From Sphingopyxis sp. GW247-27LB (lineage in GTDB: Bacteria; Pseudomonadota; Alphaproteobacteria; Sphingomonadales; Sphingomonadaceae): 64,000 nucleotides of DNA. The translations under genes were made by a program, and so were the position numbers. Position 1 is the stretch's first letter; each line of letters starts with the position of its first letter. Below the pieces are notes generated by a model. The model was not told where the DNA came from, made no database searches, and saw only the letters and a program-made list of their open reading frames with translations. This document shows, piece after piece, positions 52,320 to 60,736 of this stretch. Location of the stretch: the NCBI RefSeq assembly GCF_002277025.1, contig NZ_NIWD01000015.1:303968-367967 (forward strand), given 5' to 3'.

Positions 52320-52964
52320 TCACGCAGTCGCAAGATGCGCGAGCGGCGCACCCGGGGCGTAAAGGCCGACCGGATGCACCGCGAACGGGACAAAGCCGGG
52401 AAGCGCCTCGATCCGCTCGAGCCACGCCCGGACGCGCGGATAGTTGTCGAGAACTACATTGCCTTCGGGCGCTCGAGCGACATAGCTGTAGAGCGCAATG
52501 TCGGCGATCGTCGGACGATCCGCAGCAAGCCATCCCGTTTGATCGAGCTCAGTCTCGATCACCGTGAGCAGGACATGCGCGCGATCGATGGCAGTCTGGG
52601 CGTCGATCTTCGCACCGAACAGGGTGACGAGTCTCGCGCTTGCGGGGCCCTGAACGAGCTGACCGGCTGCGACGGAGAACCAGCGCTGCACCCGCGCCGA
52701 GCCAAGAGCGTCGTCCGGATACCAGTCGGTTCGGCCAAACTTCCCGGCGAGATAGACGAGGATTGCGTTTGAATCCGCGATCACCAAACCGTCGTCCTCC
52801 AGCACGGGAACCTGTCCAAATGCATTTAACCTGAGGAAGTCAGCGCTCTTGTGCTGGCGCGCCGCGAGATCGAATTCGACCAGGTCGAACTCGACGCCAA
52901 GCAGGGACAGGAACAGACGCGCGCGGTGGGAATGCCCTGATTTGGGGCTGTAGTAGAGTTTCAC
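52320..52964 (-). CDS. Glutathione S-transferase
   Basis: This 214-residue GST has an N-terminal thioredoxin-like domain (MKLYYSPKSGHSHRARLFLSLLG; FGQVPVLEDDG; ADSNAILVYLAGKFG) and an all-helical C-terminal domain (RPTIADIALYSYVARAPEG). Ser residues near position 10 suit a cysteine/serine-type GST. It overlaps the upstream tetR gene by 4 nt, so it is co-regulated with it. Confidence 0.9.
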   Translation of the reverse strand: MKLYYSPKSGHSHRARLFLSLLGVEFDLVEFDLAARQHKSADFLRLNAFGQVPVLEDDGLVIADSNAILVYLAGKFGRTDWYPDDALGSARVQRWFSVAAGQLVQGPASARLVTLFGAKIDAQTAIDRAHVLLTVIETELDQTGWLAADRPTIADIALYSYVARAPEGNVVLDNYPRVRAWLERIEALPGFVPFAVHPVGLYAPGAPLAHLATA

Positions 52965-53542
52965 GCACGTTCTCCCATGTCTGCGAGCAGTTCGCCCGGA
53001 AGCGCATCAAGCGCCTTGCGGAAGGGTTCGGTCGACTCCAGCCCTCTTGCGAGCACAAGGCTGCCTTGAATCAGCGCCACGCCGCGCACGGCGCGGTCAC
53101 GCGCCGTGGTGGTGGAGTAGCCTGCCTCGGCGACGACGCTGGCCAGCGCTTCGACGAAGGCTTCGAACATCTGGCGGATCGACGCCTTGAACGGGCTTGC
53201 CTCACCGATCGTCGATGACAGCAGGTTGAGCAGGCAGGCCTGCTTGCCACCACAGTAGAAGGCATCGAGTTCCCGCGTCATCGCGGTAATCCGCTCGCGG
53301 GGACTGCCCCCACCGGCAAGCGGCTCCAGCACATGCTTGGTGAGCCAGCGTCCTGCCTCCTGCAGAACCTCCAGACCCATCTGCTCCTTGCCGCCTGGAA
53401 AGCGGTGATAGAGGCTGGCCTTCTTGAGGCCGGTGGCTTCCGACAGCAGCGCGAGCGATGCCGCCTCATAGCCGACATCACGGAACGTCGCGCTCAAACG
53501 ATCGATCAGAGCGTCATTTTCTATCAGCGCCTTGCGGGCCAT
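52961..53542 (-). CDS. TetR-family repressor
   Basis: This 193-residue regulator has a TetR helix-turn-helix (LALLSEATGLKKASLYHRFPGGKEQM) and a ligand domain with a Cys in GGKQACLLNLLSS. It is divergent from the DsrE-like gene, with two palindromes between (53563, 53618). It probably represses both its own GST operon and the divergent genes. Confidence 0.9.
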   Translation of the reverse strand: MARKALIENDALIDRLSATFRDVGYEAASLALLSEATGLKKASLYHRFPGGKEQMGLEVLQEAGRWLTKHVLEPLAGGGSPRERITAMTRELDAFYCGGKQACLLNLLSSTIGEASPFKASIRQMFEAFVEALASVVAEAGYSTTTARDRAVRGVALIQGSLVLARGLESTEPFRKALDALPGELLADMGERA

Positions 53543-53562
53543 GCGGGCGGATCTCCATATTT

Positions 53563-53576
53563 ACCGAATGATCGGT
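53563..53576. promoter_or_regulatory. TetR operator candidate 1
   Basis: ACCGA-ATGA-TCGGT is a perfect inverted repeat 20 bp upstream of the tetR start. Confidence 0.55.
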
Positions 53577-53617
53577 TTAATAGCTTGACGGCTTTCTGTC
53601 GAGCCCCTAGTTCAATT

Positions 53618-53635
53618 TTACCGTTCGTTCGGTAA
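53618..53635. promoter_or_regulatory. TetR operator candidate 2
   Basis: TTACCG-TTCGTT-CGGTAA is a perfect inverted repeat 30 bp before the DsrE-like start, with the same half-site and spacing (ACCG-N6-CGGT) as candidate 1. Confidence 0.6.
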
Positions 53636-53664
53636 TGATTCGCAAACAGCAAAAGGAGACCCCC

Positions 53665-54042
53665 ATGAGCAAGGCCGCCATCATCATCTATTCCGATCCG
53701 AAAGCAGGGTCCGAAGAAGCGCTTGGCCGCCTCTTCAACGCCCTGTTCCTCGCTTACGAACTCAAGGAAAAGCAGCAGGAAGTTGCCATCATCTTCCAGG
53801 GTGCGGGAACGCGCTGGCCAGCCGAACTGGTCAAGGCCGATCACCCGGCGCACGGGCTTTACGAAGCGGTCAAGGATGTCGTGGCCGGCGTCTGCGGCGG
53901 CTGCGCAGATGTCTTCGGCGCAACCGAGGACGCTCGCAAGACCGGTCTCAAACTCGACTATGAGAAGGCGATTCCGGGAACACCGGGCATTCTCGATATC
54001 TCGACCTACCTCGACCACGGCTACAACCTGGTGACCTTCTAA
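53665..54042 (+). CDS. DsrE-family-like protein
   Basis: This 125-residue protein has a DsrE-type pattern: AAIIIYSDPKAGSEEALGRLFNALF, EVAIIFQGAGTRWPAEL and VVAGVCGGCADVFGA, where a Cys pair sits at the expected sulfur site. AAGGAGA precedes ATG 53665. It is first of two plus-strand genes controlled by the divergent TetR. Function beyond sulfur or redox chemistry is unknown. Confidence 0.75.
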   Translation: MSKAAIIIYSDPKAGSEEALGRLFNALFLAYELKEKQQEVAIIFQGAGTRWPAELVKADHPAHGLYEAVKDVVAGVCGGCADVFGATEDARKTGLKLDYEKAIPGTPGILDISTYLDHGYNLVTF

Positions 54043-54049
54043 CCCGGGT

Positions 54050-54097
54050 CCGGTGCCCGGCCGCAACGCCCCCCCCGACCCGACGGCCGGGCACCGG
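54050..54097 (+). terminator. Large GC hairpin after the DsrE-like gene
   Basis: Fourteen bases, CCGGTGCCCGGCCG and CGGCCGGGCACCGG, pair perfectly around a 20-nt C-rich loop, 8 bp past the stop. There is no U-tract, so it may be a partial terminator or an mRNA-stabilising hairpin between the two genes. Confidence 0.5.
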
Positions 54098-54124
54098 CAT
54101 CCCGTTTCTCAAGGCAGTACAAGC

Positions 54125-54739
54125 ATGGACGATCACGGCTTTACGAGCGACATTGCCTTCACCGAGACGGTGAAGCAGCTTCAGACCCGCAATGGATCGC
54201 GAGAGGCCTATGCCAAGATGGAGGCCGGCAGCGGCTGGTCCGACCGCATCACGCCCCAACTGGCCGATTTCATCGCTCGGCAGAACAGCTTCTACCTCGC
54301 GACAGTCAATGCGGATGGACAACCCTATATCCAGCATCGCGGCGGACCACGCGGCTTCCTCAAGCCGATCGACGATCGCACCCTTGGCATGGCCGATTTC
54401 AGGGGAAACCGGCAGTTCATCTCGCAGGGCAACCTGCTCGAAAGCCGCAAGGCATTCATCTTCCTCATGGACTACGCCAACCGCCGCCGCATCAAGATAT
54501 GGGGCGAGGCGTGGATGATCGAGGGTGACGAGGCATTGCTTCAGACCGTCATGCCCGAAGGCTATGCCGCCGCGCCGGAACGCGTTCTGCTGTTCAAGGT
54601 CACCGCCTGGGACCCGAATTGCCCGCAGCACATCCCGCGCAAGATCGACGCCGATGAAGTCGATGCCATGCTGGCGGAGCGAGATCGGGAAATCGCCGAG
54701 CTCAAGGCGCAGATCGAACGGCTACAAAAGGGTAACTGA
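54125..54739 (+). CDS. Pyridoxamine 5-phosphate oxidase-family flavin protein
   Basis: This 204-residue protein has a split-barrel FMN-binding fold: DFIARQNSFYLATVNADGQPYIQHRGGPRGFLK, MADFRGNRQFISQGNLLES and RRRIKIWGEAWMI. It ends in a charged coiled coil (LAERDREIAELKAQIERLQ). This is the PNPOx-like general family, not PdxH itself. Possibly a flavin reductase acting on electrophiles. Confidence 0.83.
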   Translation: MDDHGFTSDIAFTETVKQLQTRNGSREAYAKMEAGSGWSDRITPQLADFIARQNSFYLATVNADGQPYIQHRGGPRGFLKPIDDRTLGMADFRGNRQFISQGNLLESRKAFIFLMDYANRRRIKIWGEAWMIEGDEALLQTVMPEGYAAAPERVLLFKVTAWDPNCPQHIPRKIDADEVDAMLAERDREIAELKAQIERLQKGN

Positions 54740-54756
54740 GTGGGTAATCGAGCCGT

Positions 54757-55467
54757 TCACGCCGCAACAATGCATTCCCGATCCCCGCGAACTTCTGGAC
54801 CAGTTTCAGCTTCGACTAGGTGACCTGACTTCACCAGAAGCCGCGCCCCGTTCATTCCCGCGCGGGCGACGAACGGTTCGGACGGCGGCAAGCGAAGCCA
54901 GGAATGAACGACGAAGAGTTCCTGACCCTCAATAAAATCACCTTCGAGAACCAGCACCTCAAGCCCGCCATGGCCCCAGTTGTCGATCTCGACCCCGGGT
55001 TCCCAGGTTTCAATGCGGACGGTTTCTTTCCCGTAAGCATGTAGTGGCAAGCTCCGCACGGCCGCGCGCTTGTCGTTTGACGGTGCTTCCGCCTGGGTGG
55101 TGTCGATCGATAGCGCTTGCAGATCGCCCGGTTGGAATTGCGAGAGTTTCACAAAGATGGTCGCTCCCTCAGGGGCCGAAGGCGCATGTTGCGATCCGGG
55201 TGGATTGCGAACGTAGCTGCCAACCTTGTGCGATCCCTCTTGGTCCACGAAGTCGCCTTGAAGCACGAAGTATTCTTCCCCACCACCATGGCCGTGGGAC
55301 GGAAATGCGCTTCCCGGTGCGAAACGGACAATCGTTGTCGCGCGGGCAATTTCACCGCCGATCCTGTCCAGCATGCGTCGCTCGACCCCGCCGCTCGGCG
55401 AGGCCGTCCAAGTAGATGTTGCGGCGTGGCTCGTTGCCCGGCGCGTAAGGTCAGCATGGATCAACAT
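54757..55467 (-). CDS. Double cupin protein (ChrR-like)
   Basis: This 236-residue protein has two cupin domains. The first has FPSHGHGGGEEYFVLQGDF (His/Glu metal ligands), the second NWGHGGLEVLVLEGDF. They resemble the cupin domain of ChrR anti-sigma factors, but no N-terminal anti-sigma domain is present. ATG 55467 has GAGG 6 nt upstream. Overlaps the enoyl-CoA hydratase-like gene upstream. Confidence 0.8.
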   Translation of the reverse strand: MLIHADLTRRATSHAATSTWTASPSGGVERRMLDRIGGEIARATTIVRFAPGSAFPSHGHGGGEEYFVLQGDFVDQEGSHKVGSYVRNPPGSQHAPSAPEGATIFVKLSQFQPGDLQALSIDTTQAEAPSNDKRAAVRSLPLHAYGKETVRIETWEPGVEIDNWGHGGLEVLVLEGDFIEGQELFVVHSWLRLPPSEPFVARAGMNGARLLVKSGHLVEAETGPEVRGDRECIVAA

Positions 55468-55472
55468 GGTCC

Positions 55473-56189
55473 TCAACCCTTATTGCTCGTAAGCTGGCGG
55501 TAGTTTTCGATTGTGATTTCGTCGTCGATGGCCCGCCTGATTCGCGCAGTGGCCTCACCGCGCACGCGTGACTTTGTCAGCCGGAAGGCCGCGAGATCGT
55601 GCGAGGCGAGGTCGGCGGCCCGAGCCTTTGCCACGACGTCGATATCAGCAGCGGCGACCAGTCGATCAAGATAGCCCGCCCTCTGGGCATCGTCCGGATC
55701 AAGAAGTTCGCCGGTAACGATGCGATTGAAAAAGTGTGGCGCCAGTGTCGTACGGGCGAGCTCGATCGCAAAGGCTGGAATGGCGATGCCAATTGCGACC
55801 TCATTCAGCCCGATCTGATAGGGCCCGTCGGTACCTACACAGTAGTCGGATGCCAGGATGAGGAATGCCCCCATGGGATAGGCATGACCCGTGCACGCGA
55901 CAACAACCGGCAACGGGAACGAAAAAAGGCGAAGCGCCAACTCGGCACCAAGCCGCATCATGGCGTGTATTTCCTGTGGGTCACGCCGGGCAAAAACCTG
56001 GAGATCGAAACCCGCAGAAAAGATTCCTTCTCGGCCCGCGACCAGAACGGCCCTTGCCTCTTGTTCGGCGTGGTCGAGCGCCTGATGGAGCCCGGCCAGC
56101 ATTCGCTCGTTCATCACGTTGCGTTTGCCGTCGTCGATGCCGATCCGGGCGATCTCCCCGGACAGTTCATAGGTCACGAATTTTGTCAT
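55473..56189 (-). CDS. Enoyl-CoA hydratase/isomerase family protein
   Basis: This 238-residue crotonase-fold protein has the CoA-binding FSAGFDLQVFARRD and the oxyanion-hole region ACTGHAYPMGAFLILASDYCVG. The two catalytic Glu residues of classical hydratases are not clearly conserved, so the activity may differ (isomerase or hydrolase). Member of a minus-strand cluster with cupin and NTF2-like genes. Confidence 0.85.
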   Translation of the reverse strand: MTKFVTYELSGEIARIGIDDGKRNVMNERMLAGLHQALDHAEQEARAVLVAGREGIFSAGFDLQVFARRDPQEIHAMMRLGAELALRLFSFPLPVVVACTGHAYPMGAFLILASDYCVGTDGPYQIGLNEVAIGIAIPAFAIELARTTLAPHFFNRIVTGELLDPDDAQRAGYLDRLVAAADIDVVAKARAADLASHDLAAFRLTKSRVRGEATARIRRAIDDEITIENYRQLTSNKG

Positions 56190-56221
56190 CGTTGCCTCTT
56201 TCGTCGTCAGTTCCCGGATGG

Positions 56222-56686
56222 TTACAGGTCGAGCTCAGATAGTCCGGGGTGGTCGACAGGTCGCGGCCCGAGCGGCCAATGGAACCTCCGCCCACTTTCG
56301 CTGATCGGCAGATCGTTGATGCTTGCAAAACGCTGGCGCATCAGGCCCGCCGCATCGAACTCCCAATTCTCGTTGCCATAGGAGCGGAACCAGTTTCCGG
56401 AATCGTCGTGCCATTCGTAGGCGAAGCGCACTGCGATGCGATTGCCCTCGAACGCCCAGAATTCCTTGATCAGGCGGTAGTCGAGCTCGCGCAGCCACTT
56501 GCGCGTCAAAAAGGCCTCAATCTCGGCGCGGCCTGTGACGAACTCGCCGCGATTCCGCCAGCGGCTGTCGGGCGAATAGGCCAGGGCAATCCGCGCGGGC
56601 TGGCGGGTGTTCCATGCGTCTTCGGCAGCGCGAACCTTCGCGCGGGCCGTCTCCGCCGTGAACACGAAATCATCAGAATCAGGCAT
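56222..56686 (-). CDS. NTF2-like protein (DUF1348)
   Basis: This 154-residue SnoaL/NTF2-fold protein has RWRNRGEFVTGRAEIEAFLTRKW and RFAYEWHDDSGNWFRSYGNENWEF, as in the DUF1348 family. Function unknown. ATG 56686 is selected since upstream codons overlap the isochorismatase gene. Confidence 0.86.
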   Translation of the reverse strand: MPDSDDFVFTAETARAKVRAAEDAWNTRQPARIALAYSPDSRWRNRGEFVTGRAEIEAFLTRKWLRELDYRLIKEFWAFEGNRIAVRFAYEWHDDSGNWFRSYGNENWEFDAAGLMRQRFASINDLPISESGRRFHWPLGPRPVDHPGLSELDL

Positions 56687-56738
56687 CTTGTTTCTCCGAA
56701 CGGGGGCCGGTCCAGGACCGGCCCTTCCGAGATTGCGA

Positions 56739-57515
56739 CTACTTGTGGTGGTTGGCTCGGATCGCGCTGACGACCGTTCCGGTATCGGCGACATGGTTCG
56801 CGATCATCCGAAAGTTAGCCATCGCTGCGGCATAGCCGTCCAGACCGGGAAGCTGTGCGGCGGCAGTCGCATCTGACACGACCATGACCTCGAAGCCTTG
56901 CTCGATCAGCTCGCGCATGTGCGCTTCGGTGCACAGGTTGGCCGACATGCCAGCGATGATGACCTTGGAAATTCCGCGCTTGCGCAATTGGAGGACCAGG
57001 TCGTTGGTCTCGGGGCCGAACACCTTGTGCGGGCTGGTAACGATGGTCTGGCCATCGCTGATGTAACGCTTGTACTGGGCGAGCCAGTCGGCGCCGGAAC
57101 CTTCAAAGCCGTCGGTCGTCAGCGGCCCCTTGCGGTCGAACATTCCGATCTTGTGCATGAGCGCTTCAAGCGCGCCTTCAAAGCGCCAGCCGTGGTCATG
57201 CGGGTAATAGTAATGCGGAGATACGAAGACCGGCATGCCTGCCGCCTTGGCAGCCGCGAAGAGCTGGTCGATGTGACCGATGGTCCCATTGGCTTCGACG
57301 TTTTTGCCGACGACACCCCACGCCACGCCGTTGGGGCTAAGGAAGTCGTTCTGCGGATCAGTTACCAGCAACGCCGTCTGGCCCTGTGCGATCTCGAAGC
57401 CGGGATCTGGCAGTCCATCAGCATGAGCCGATGTCAGCGGAGCGAGGCTGGCTAGTGCAACGGCGCCGATCAGCAGCGCCCGGCGTATCCGGGCGGCAGC
57501 GGAAATTTTCATCAT
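56739..57515 (-). CDS. Exported isochorismatase-family hydrolase
   Basis: This roughly 258-residue protein has a signal peptide with an Arg pair (AARIRRALLIGAVALASLAP, cut near SAHAD) and a cysteine-hydrolase domain: Asp in LLVTDPQNDFL and nucleophile Cys in IAGMSANLCTEAHMREL. Periplasmic location is unusual for this mostly cytosolic family. AAGGA precedes tandem ATGs at 57515 and 57512. It is divergent from a tetR gene across a large operator. Confidence 0.85.
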   Translation of the reverse strand: MMKISAAARIRRALLIGAVALASLAPLTSAHADGLPDPGFEIAQGQTALLVTDPQNDFLSPNGVAWGVVGKNVEANGTIGHIDQLFAAAKAAGMPVFVSPHYYYPHDHGWRFEGALEALMHKIGMFDRKGPLTTDGFEGSGADWLAQYKRYISDGQTIVTSPHKVFGPETNDLVLQLRKRGISKVIIAGMSANLCTEAHMRELIEQGFEVMVVSDATAAAQLPGLDGYAAAMANFRMIANHVADTGTVVSAIRANHHK

Positions 57516-57557
57516 GAATCCTTTCAAAGCTTGGAATTGGTAGCGAGAGTGTTAAAA

Positions 57558-57601
57558 GGTTTACCGATCGGTACTCTATTAGGTGTACTGATCGGTAAAC
57601 C
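57558..57601. promoter_or_regulatory. Large dyad operator between isochorismatase and tetR genes
   Basis: Two 17-bp arms, GGTTTACCGATCGGTAC and GTACTGATCGGTAAACC, pair with one mismatch across 10 bp. The left arm contains a perfect 12-bp palindrome, TACCGATCGGTA; the right has TACTGATCGGTA. Very likely a double TetR-binding site. Confidence 0.68.
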
Positions 57602-57709
57602 ATGTCAACCCCTGACCCAGCGTTTGATGCTTGGTCTGTTCCAAGGCTTTGAATTCATGCTTCTAAACAGCGCCTGGAATTGCGTCAGGCTGACCGGGAG
57701 GGCCAGTTG

Positions 57710-58279
57710 ATGCGGCAAACCAAACGTGACGAACTGGTCGAGAAGGCGACCGCGATCTTCTACCGCAATGGGTTTCAGGCGACCGGAATGGACAGGCTGG
57801 TGACGGAAACCGGCATCTCGAAGACTTCGATCTACAAGCACTTCAAGACCAAGGACGATCTGATCATTGCGTCACTCCAGTTGCGCGACACCTTCATACG
57901 CGGCTGGCTGTTTCGGCGAATGGAGGAACTCGCCGCGACTCCGTTGGAACAGCTCATCGCCATGTTCGACGCACTCGACGAGTGGTTCCATCAGCCAGAC
58001 TTTCACGGCTGCATGTTTGCCAAGGCATGTTCTGAGTACCAGGATCCCGAGCATCCCATCAATCGGGAAGCCACGGATCATGTCGCCCGGATTTCGGCGC
58101 AACTTGCAATCATCGCCGGGCGAGCGGGATTGCGGCAGCCTAGCGAGTTGGCCCGTCAGTTGGCCCTGCTGAAGGAGGGCGCTGTTGTGCTTGCCACCAT
58201 GGGCCGGGGGGGCACTCCGGCCCTTGATGCGAAAGCCATAGCGATCAAGCTTATCAACGAGGCCACTCCAGGCAAATAG
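57710..58279 (+). CDS. TetR-family repressor
   Basis: This 189-residue regulator begins MRQTKRDELVEKATAIFYRNGF, with a recognition helix in GISKTSIYKHFKTKDDL. The C-terminal domain has FHGCMFAKACSEY, reminiscent of repressors that sense electrophiles through cysteines. GGAGGG precedes ATG 57710. Likely target: the dyad at 57558. Confidence 0.9.
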   Translation: MRQTKRDELVEKATAIFYRNGFQATGMDRLVTETGISKTSIYKHFKTKDDLIIASLQLRDTFIRGWLFRRMEELAATPLEQLIAMFDALDEWFHQPDFHGCMFAKACSEYQDPEHPINREATDHVARISAQLAIIAGRAGLRQPSELARQLALLKEGAVVLATMGRGGTPALDAKAIAIKLINEATPGK

Positions 58280-58336
58280 TGGCAAGCCGACTGTCGGCCT
58301 TTTCAGAGAGGCACAATCGAAAAATCGCCTCCCCCT

Positions 58337-58362
58337 GTAACCAAACGCGTGGGCCGTTCGAA
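58337..58362 (+). promoter_or_regulatory. SigF-type ECF promoter of the bufferin operon
   Basis: GTAACC (58337-58342), exactly 16 bp, then CGAA (58359-58362) match the GTAACC-N16-CGAA motif I recall for the Caulobacter SigF/NrsF regulon. It lies 52 bp before the first bufA start; the sigma factor is encoded in the same operon. Confidence 0.7.
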
Positions 58363-58413
58363 CTGGGCTTTGTGAGAGCAGTAAGCCTCACACCAGATTT
58401 GAAAGGAACCGAC

Positions 58414-58713
58414 ATGAAGTCCACGACCGGTATCGCTGCTGCCGCAGCCACGCTTGCTGCTGCTGCCCTGCTGGCCGCTTCGCCCGCCTCGGCGGCCGGC
58501 GAGAACGCTAGTGCCAAAGAGAAGTGCTACGGCGTTGCGCTTGCAGGGAAGAATGACTGCGCCGCCGGCCCGGGCACCAGTTGCGCCGGCACCTCGACTG
58601 TCAACTACCAGGGCAACGCCTGGAAGTTCGTGGCTGCGGGCACCTGCGTGCAGCAAGGTGGTTCGCTGACTGCCAAGGCCAGCAACGCCAAGCCTGTCCC
58701 GCAGCACAGCTGA
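58414..58713 (+). CDS. bufA: BufA1-type bufferin precursor (DUF2282)
   Basis: This 99-residue secreted peptide has a signal sequence cut near ASAAGE and four cysteines, C38, C49, C57 and C78, in the DUF2282 pattern EKCYGVALAGKNDCAAGPG, SCAGTS and GTCVQ. Bufferins are ribosomally made peptides whose cysteines are modified by an MNIO enzyme and which bind copper in the periplasm. AAAGGA precedes ATG 58414. First gene of the operon. Confidence 0.9.
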   Translation: MKSTTGIAAAAATLAAAALLAASPASAAGENASAKEKCYGVALAGKNDCAAGPGTSCAGTSTVNYQGNAWKFVAAGTCVQQGGSLTAKASNAKPVPQHS

Positions 58714-58734
58714 TACAGACGAAGGCACCATGAC

Positions 58735-59073
58735 ATGAGCAGACATCCACTTCCGCTTCCGGGTTTCGCTGCGGCGCTCGCTGGTGCCGCGATGCTCGCG
58801 GCGTGCGGTTCAGGCGGCAAGGTCGTACAGGAGCCGACGACCGAGGCAAACGGCAAAGGCACTGAAATCGCCACACGCGAGAAATGCTTCGGCGTGGCGC
58901 TGAAGGGCCACAACGACTGCAAGGCTGGCCCCGGGACCACCTGCGCTGGCACCGCGACTGTCGATTACCAGGGCAACGCCTGGAAGTATGTCGATACCGG
59001 AAGCTGCGAGGCATCGGGCGGTTCGTTGATCGAGCGCGCCGGAAATACCCCTCCCGCCGCCCAGAAGGGCTGA
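58735..59073 (+). CDS. Second bufferin-like peptide with a lipobox (DUF2282)
   Basis: This 112-residue homologue of the preceding peptide keeps the four core cysteines (C51, C62, C70, C91) in EKCFGVALKGHNDCKAGPG and TCAGTATVDYQGNAWKY. Its signal differs: AAMLAACGSGG is a lipobox with Cys24, so the peptide should be lipid-anchored rather than free. A linker of about 25 residues separates the anchor from the core. The pair suggests one soluble and one tethered bufferin. Confidence 0.85.
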   Translation: MSRHPLPLPGFAAALAGAAMLAACGSGGKVVQEPTTEANGKGTEIATREKCFGVALKGHNDCKAGPGTTCAGTATVDYQGNAWKYVDTGSCEASGGSLIERAGNTPPAAQKG

Positions 59074-59103
59074 AGCCCTCGGGTCGCACGGATGCTGGCT
59101 GAC

Positions 59104-60003
59104 ATGAAACTCCAGGCACAACTGCCCCCCCTGCCGGGAATTGGCCTGAAGCCAGAGCACTACGCTCAAGCGCTTCAGTCCGTGTCAGCCAGTATTTCCA
59201 CATCCTTAGCCGCACCCGCCTGGCTCGAGGTGCATCCGCAGAACTATTTCGGCGCAGGCGGCCCGCCACATCGCTGGTTGACGGCCATTGCCGAGGCCTA
59301 TCCCTTGAGCTTCCACTCGGTTGGCCTCTCGCTGGGGAGTGCCGGGGGCGTCGATGCAGAAGAACTCGATCGGCTGGCCGATTTGTGCGCCCGCTACGAG
59401 CCGGCCTCGGTTTCGGATCATCTCAGCTGGAGCGGCAGCGCCAATAACCGCTATCCCGACCTCCTGCCCGTACCCTACACCGAAGAAGCGCTCCAACATT
59501 TCGCGCAGCAGGTCGGGCACGTGCAGGATCGCCTCAAGCGGCCGATCATGATCGAAAACCCCTCGCGCTATCTGGCCTTCGCGGACGACGACATGAGTGA
59601 GGCCCAGTTCCTTCACCTGCTCTGCGATTCCACGGGCTGTGGCATACTGCTTGACGTCAACAACATCGAAGTATCAGCCACCAACCTCGGTCTCGATCCG
59701 GTCGCGATGATCGATTCAATCGACCCCAGTCTGGTTGGCGAAGTGCATCTCGCCGGACACACCCGCGAGGACCATGCCGACGGCGTGCTGCTGATCGACG
59801 ATCACGGTTCGGCGGTTTCCGACGTGACCTGGGCGCTGTTCGCCCGCTTCGTCTGGCGCGCCGGGCGCAGGCCCGTTCTGATCGAATGGGACACCGATGT
59901 GCCGGACTATTGCGTCCTTCTCGCCGAGGCCGCCAAGGCCGAGGCGATCATGCGCGAACAGGCGAGTTTCTCGCCGCAGGATCTAGCCCATGCTTGCGCT
60001 TGA
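59104..60003 (+). CDS. bufB: MNIO-family enzyme BufB (DUF692)
   Basis: This 299-residue TIM-barrel multinuclear iron-dependent oxidase modifies bufferin cysteines. Metal ligands appear in SFHSVGLSLGS, VSDHLSW, IMIENPSRYL (Glu), LLDVNNIEVSA, EVHLAGH and LIEWDTD. It starts as LPPLPGIGLKPEHY, typical of the family. ATG 59092 is an alternative start 4 codons earlier. Overlaps bufC by 14 nt. Confidence 0.93.
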   Translation: MKLQAQLPPLPGIGLKPEHYAQALQSVSASISTSLAAPAWLEVHPQNYFGAGGPPHRWLTAIAEAYPLSFHSVGLSLGSAGGVDAEELDRLADLCARYEPASVSDHLSWSGSANNRYPDLLPVPYTEEALQHFAQQVGHVQDRLKRPIMIENPSRYLAFADDDMSEAQFLHLLCDSTGCGILLDVNNIEVSATNLGLDPVAMIDSIDPSLVGEVHLAGHTREDHADGVLLIDDHGSAVSDVTWALFARFVWRAGRRPVLIEWDTDVPDYCVLLAEAAKAEAIMREQASFSPQDLAHACA

Positions 60004-60736
60004 CCAGCTTCAGACCACAGTGATGAAGGCGCTGGACCGCGGCCCCGATTTCCTGCCGGATCACCTGTTCGCAGGAACCCGCGCACGAGTTTTGACCGGC
60101 ATGAAGGTCCACGCCAACACGATCTCGCATGCACGGCTGGTCGCGTTGGAAGATACTTTTCCGCGCACCAGGCAATGGCTAGGGCATGACCTCTTCAACG
60201 AACACTCCCGGTTGTACCTTGAACAGCCGGGAGTGACCACGCGAACGCTGGCGCGCATCGGCGATCAATTCCCGGGCCATCTTGCCAGTCGCGGCGAGTC
60301 TCGCATGGCAATCGATATAGCCAGGTTTGAGTGGCTTTGGCTCGAAGCCTACCACGCCGCCGAAGCGCCATGGCTCAACCTCACCGATCTGGCCGGGATC
60401 GAACCGCAAGCGCTGATGGACTTGGCGATAAAGGCGCATCCCGCCGCTTCGTCAGGCCGCTTCGATCCCGTGGTTAAACGCCTGATCGGCGAGGAAGTAC
60501 CCGGCATGGCCGATGCACATGCAATCCTGCTCACCCGGCCTGAGGCGCAAGTTCTGGTCTCACCGGCAACCGCAGACATGCGAGTGATCTTCTGCGCCAC
60601 GGAAATTCCCGTCACCATCGGTAACCTTTTGGCCAGCCTGAGAGAACCTGACTGTAAGAAACAACAGTCGCCCGACGACTTCATGCCGGCGCTGATCGCG
60701 CTGCTCGAAGCGGGCGCCCTGCAACAGGTGGATTGA
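59990..60736 (+). CDS. bufC: MNIO partner protein BufC (DUF2063)
   Basis: This 248-residue protein has the N-terminal DUF2063 DNA-binding-like fold (RARVLTGMKVHANTISHARLVALEDTFP) that, in this family, binds the precursor peptide and hands it to the MNIO enzyme. The C-terminal half is less conserved. Translational coupling with bufB fits an obligate complex. Confidence 0.9.
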   Translation: MLALDQLQTTVMKALDRGPDFLPDHLFAGTRARVLTGMKVHANTISHARLVALEDTFPRTRQWLGHDLFNEHSRLYLEQPGVTTRTLARIGDQFPGHLASRGESRMAIDIARFEWLWLEAYHAAEAPWLNLTDLAGIEPQALMDLAIKAHPAASSGRFDPVVKRLIGEEVPGMADAHAILLTRPEAQVLVSPATADMRVIFCATEIPVTIGNLLASLREPDCKKQQSPDDFMPALIALLEAGALQQVD

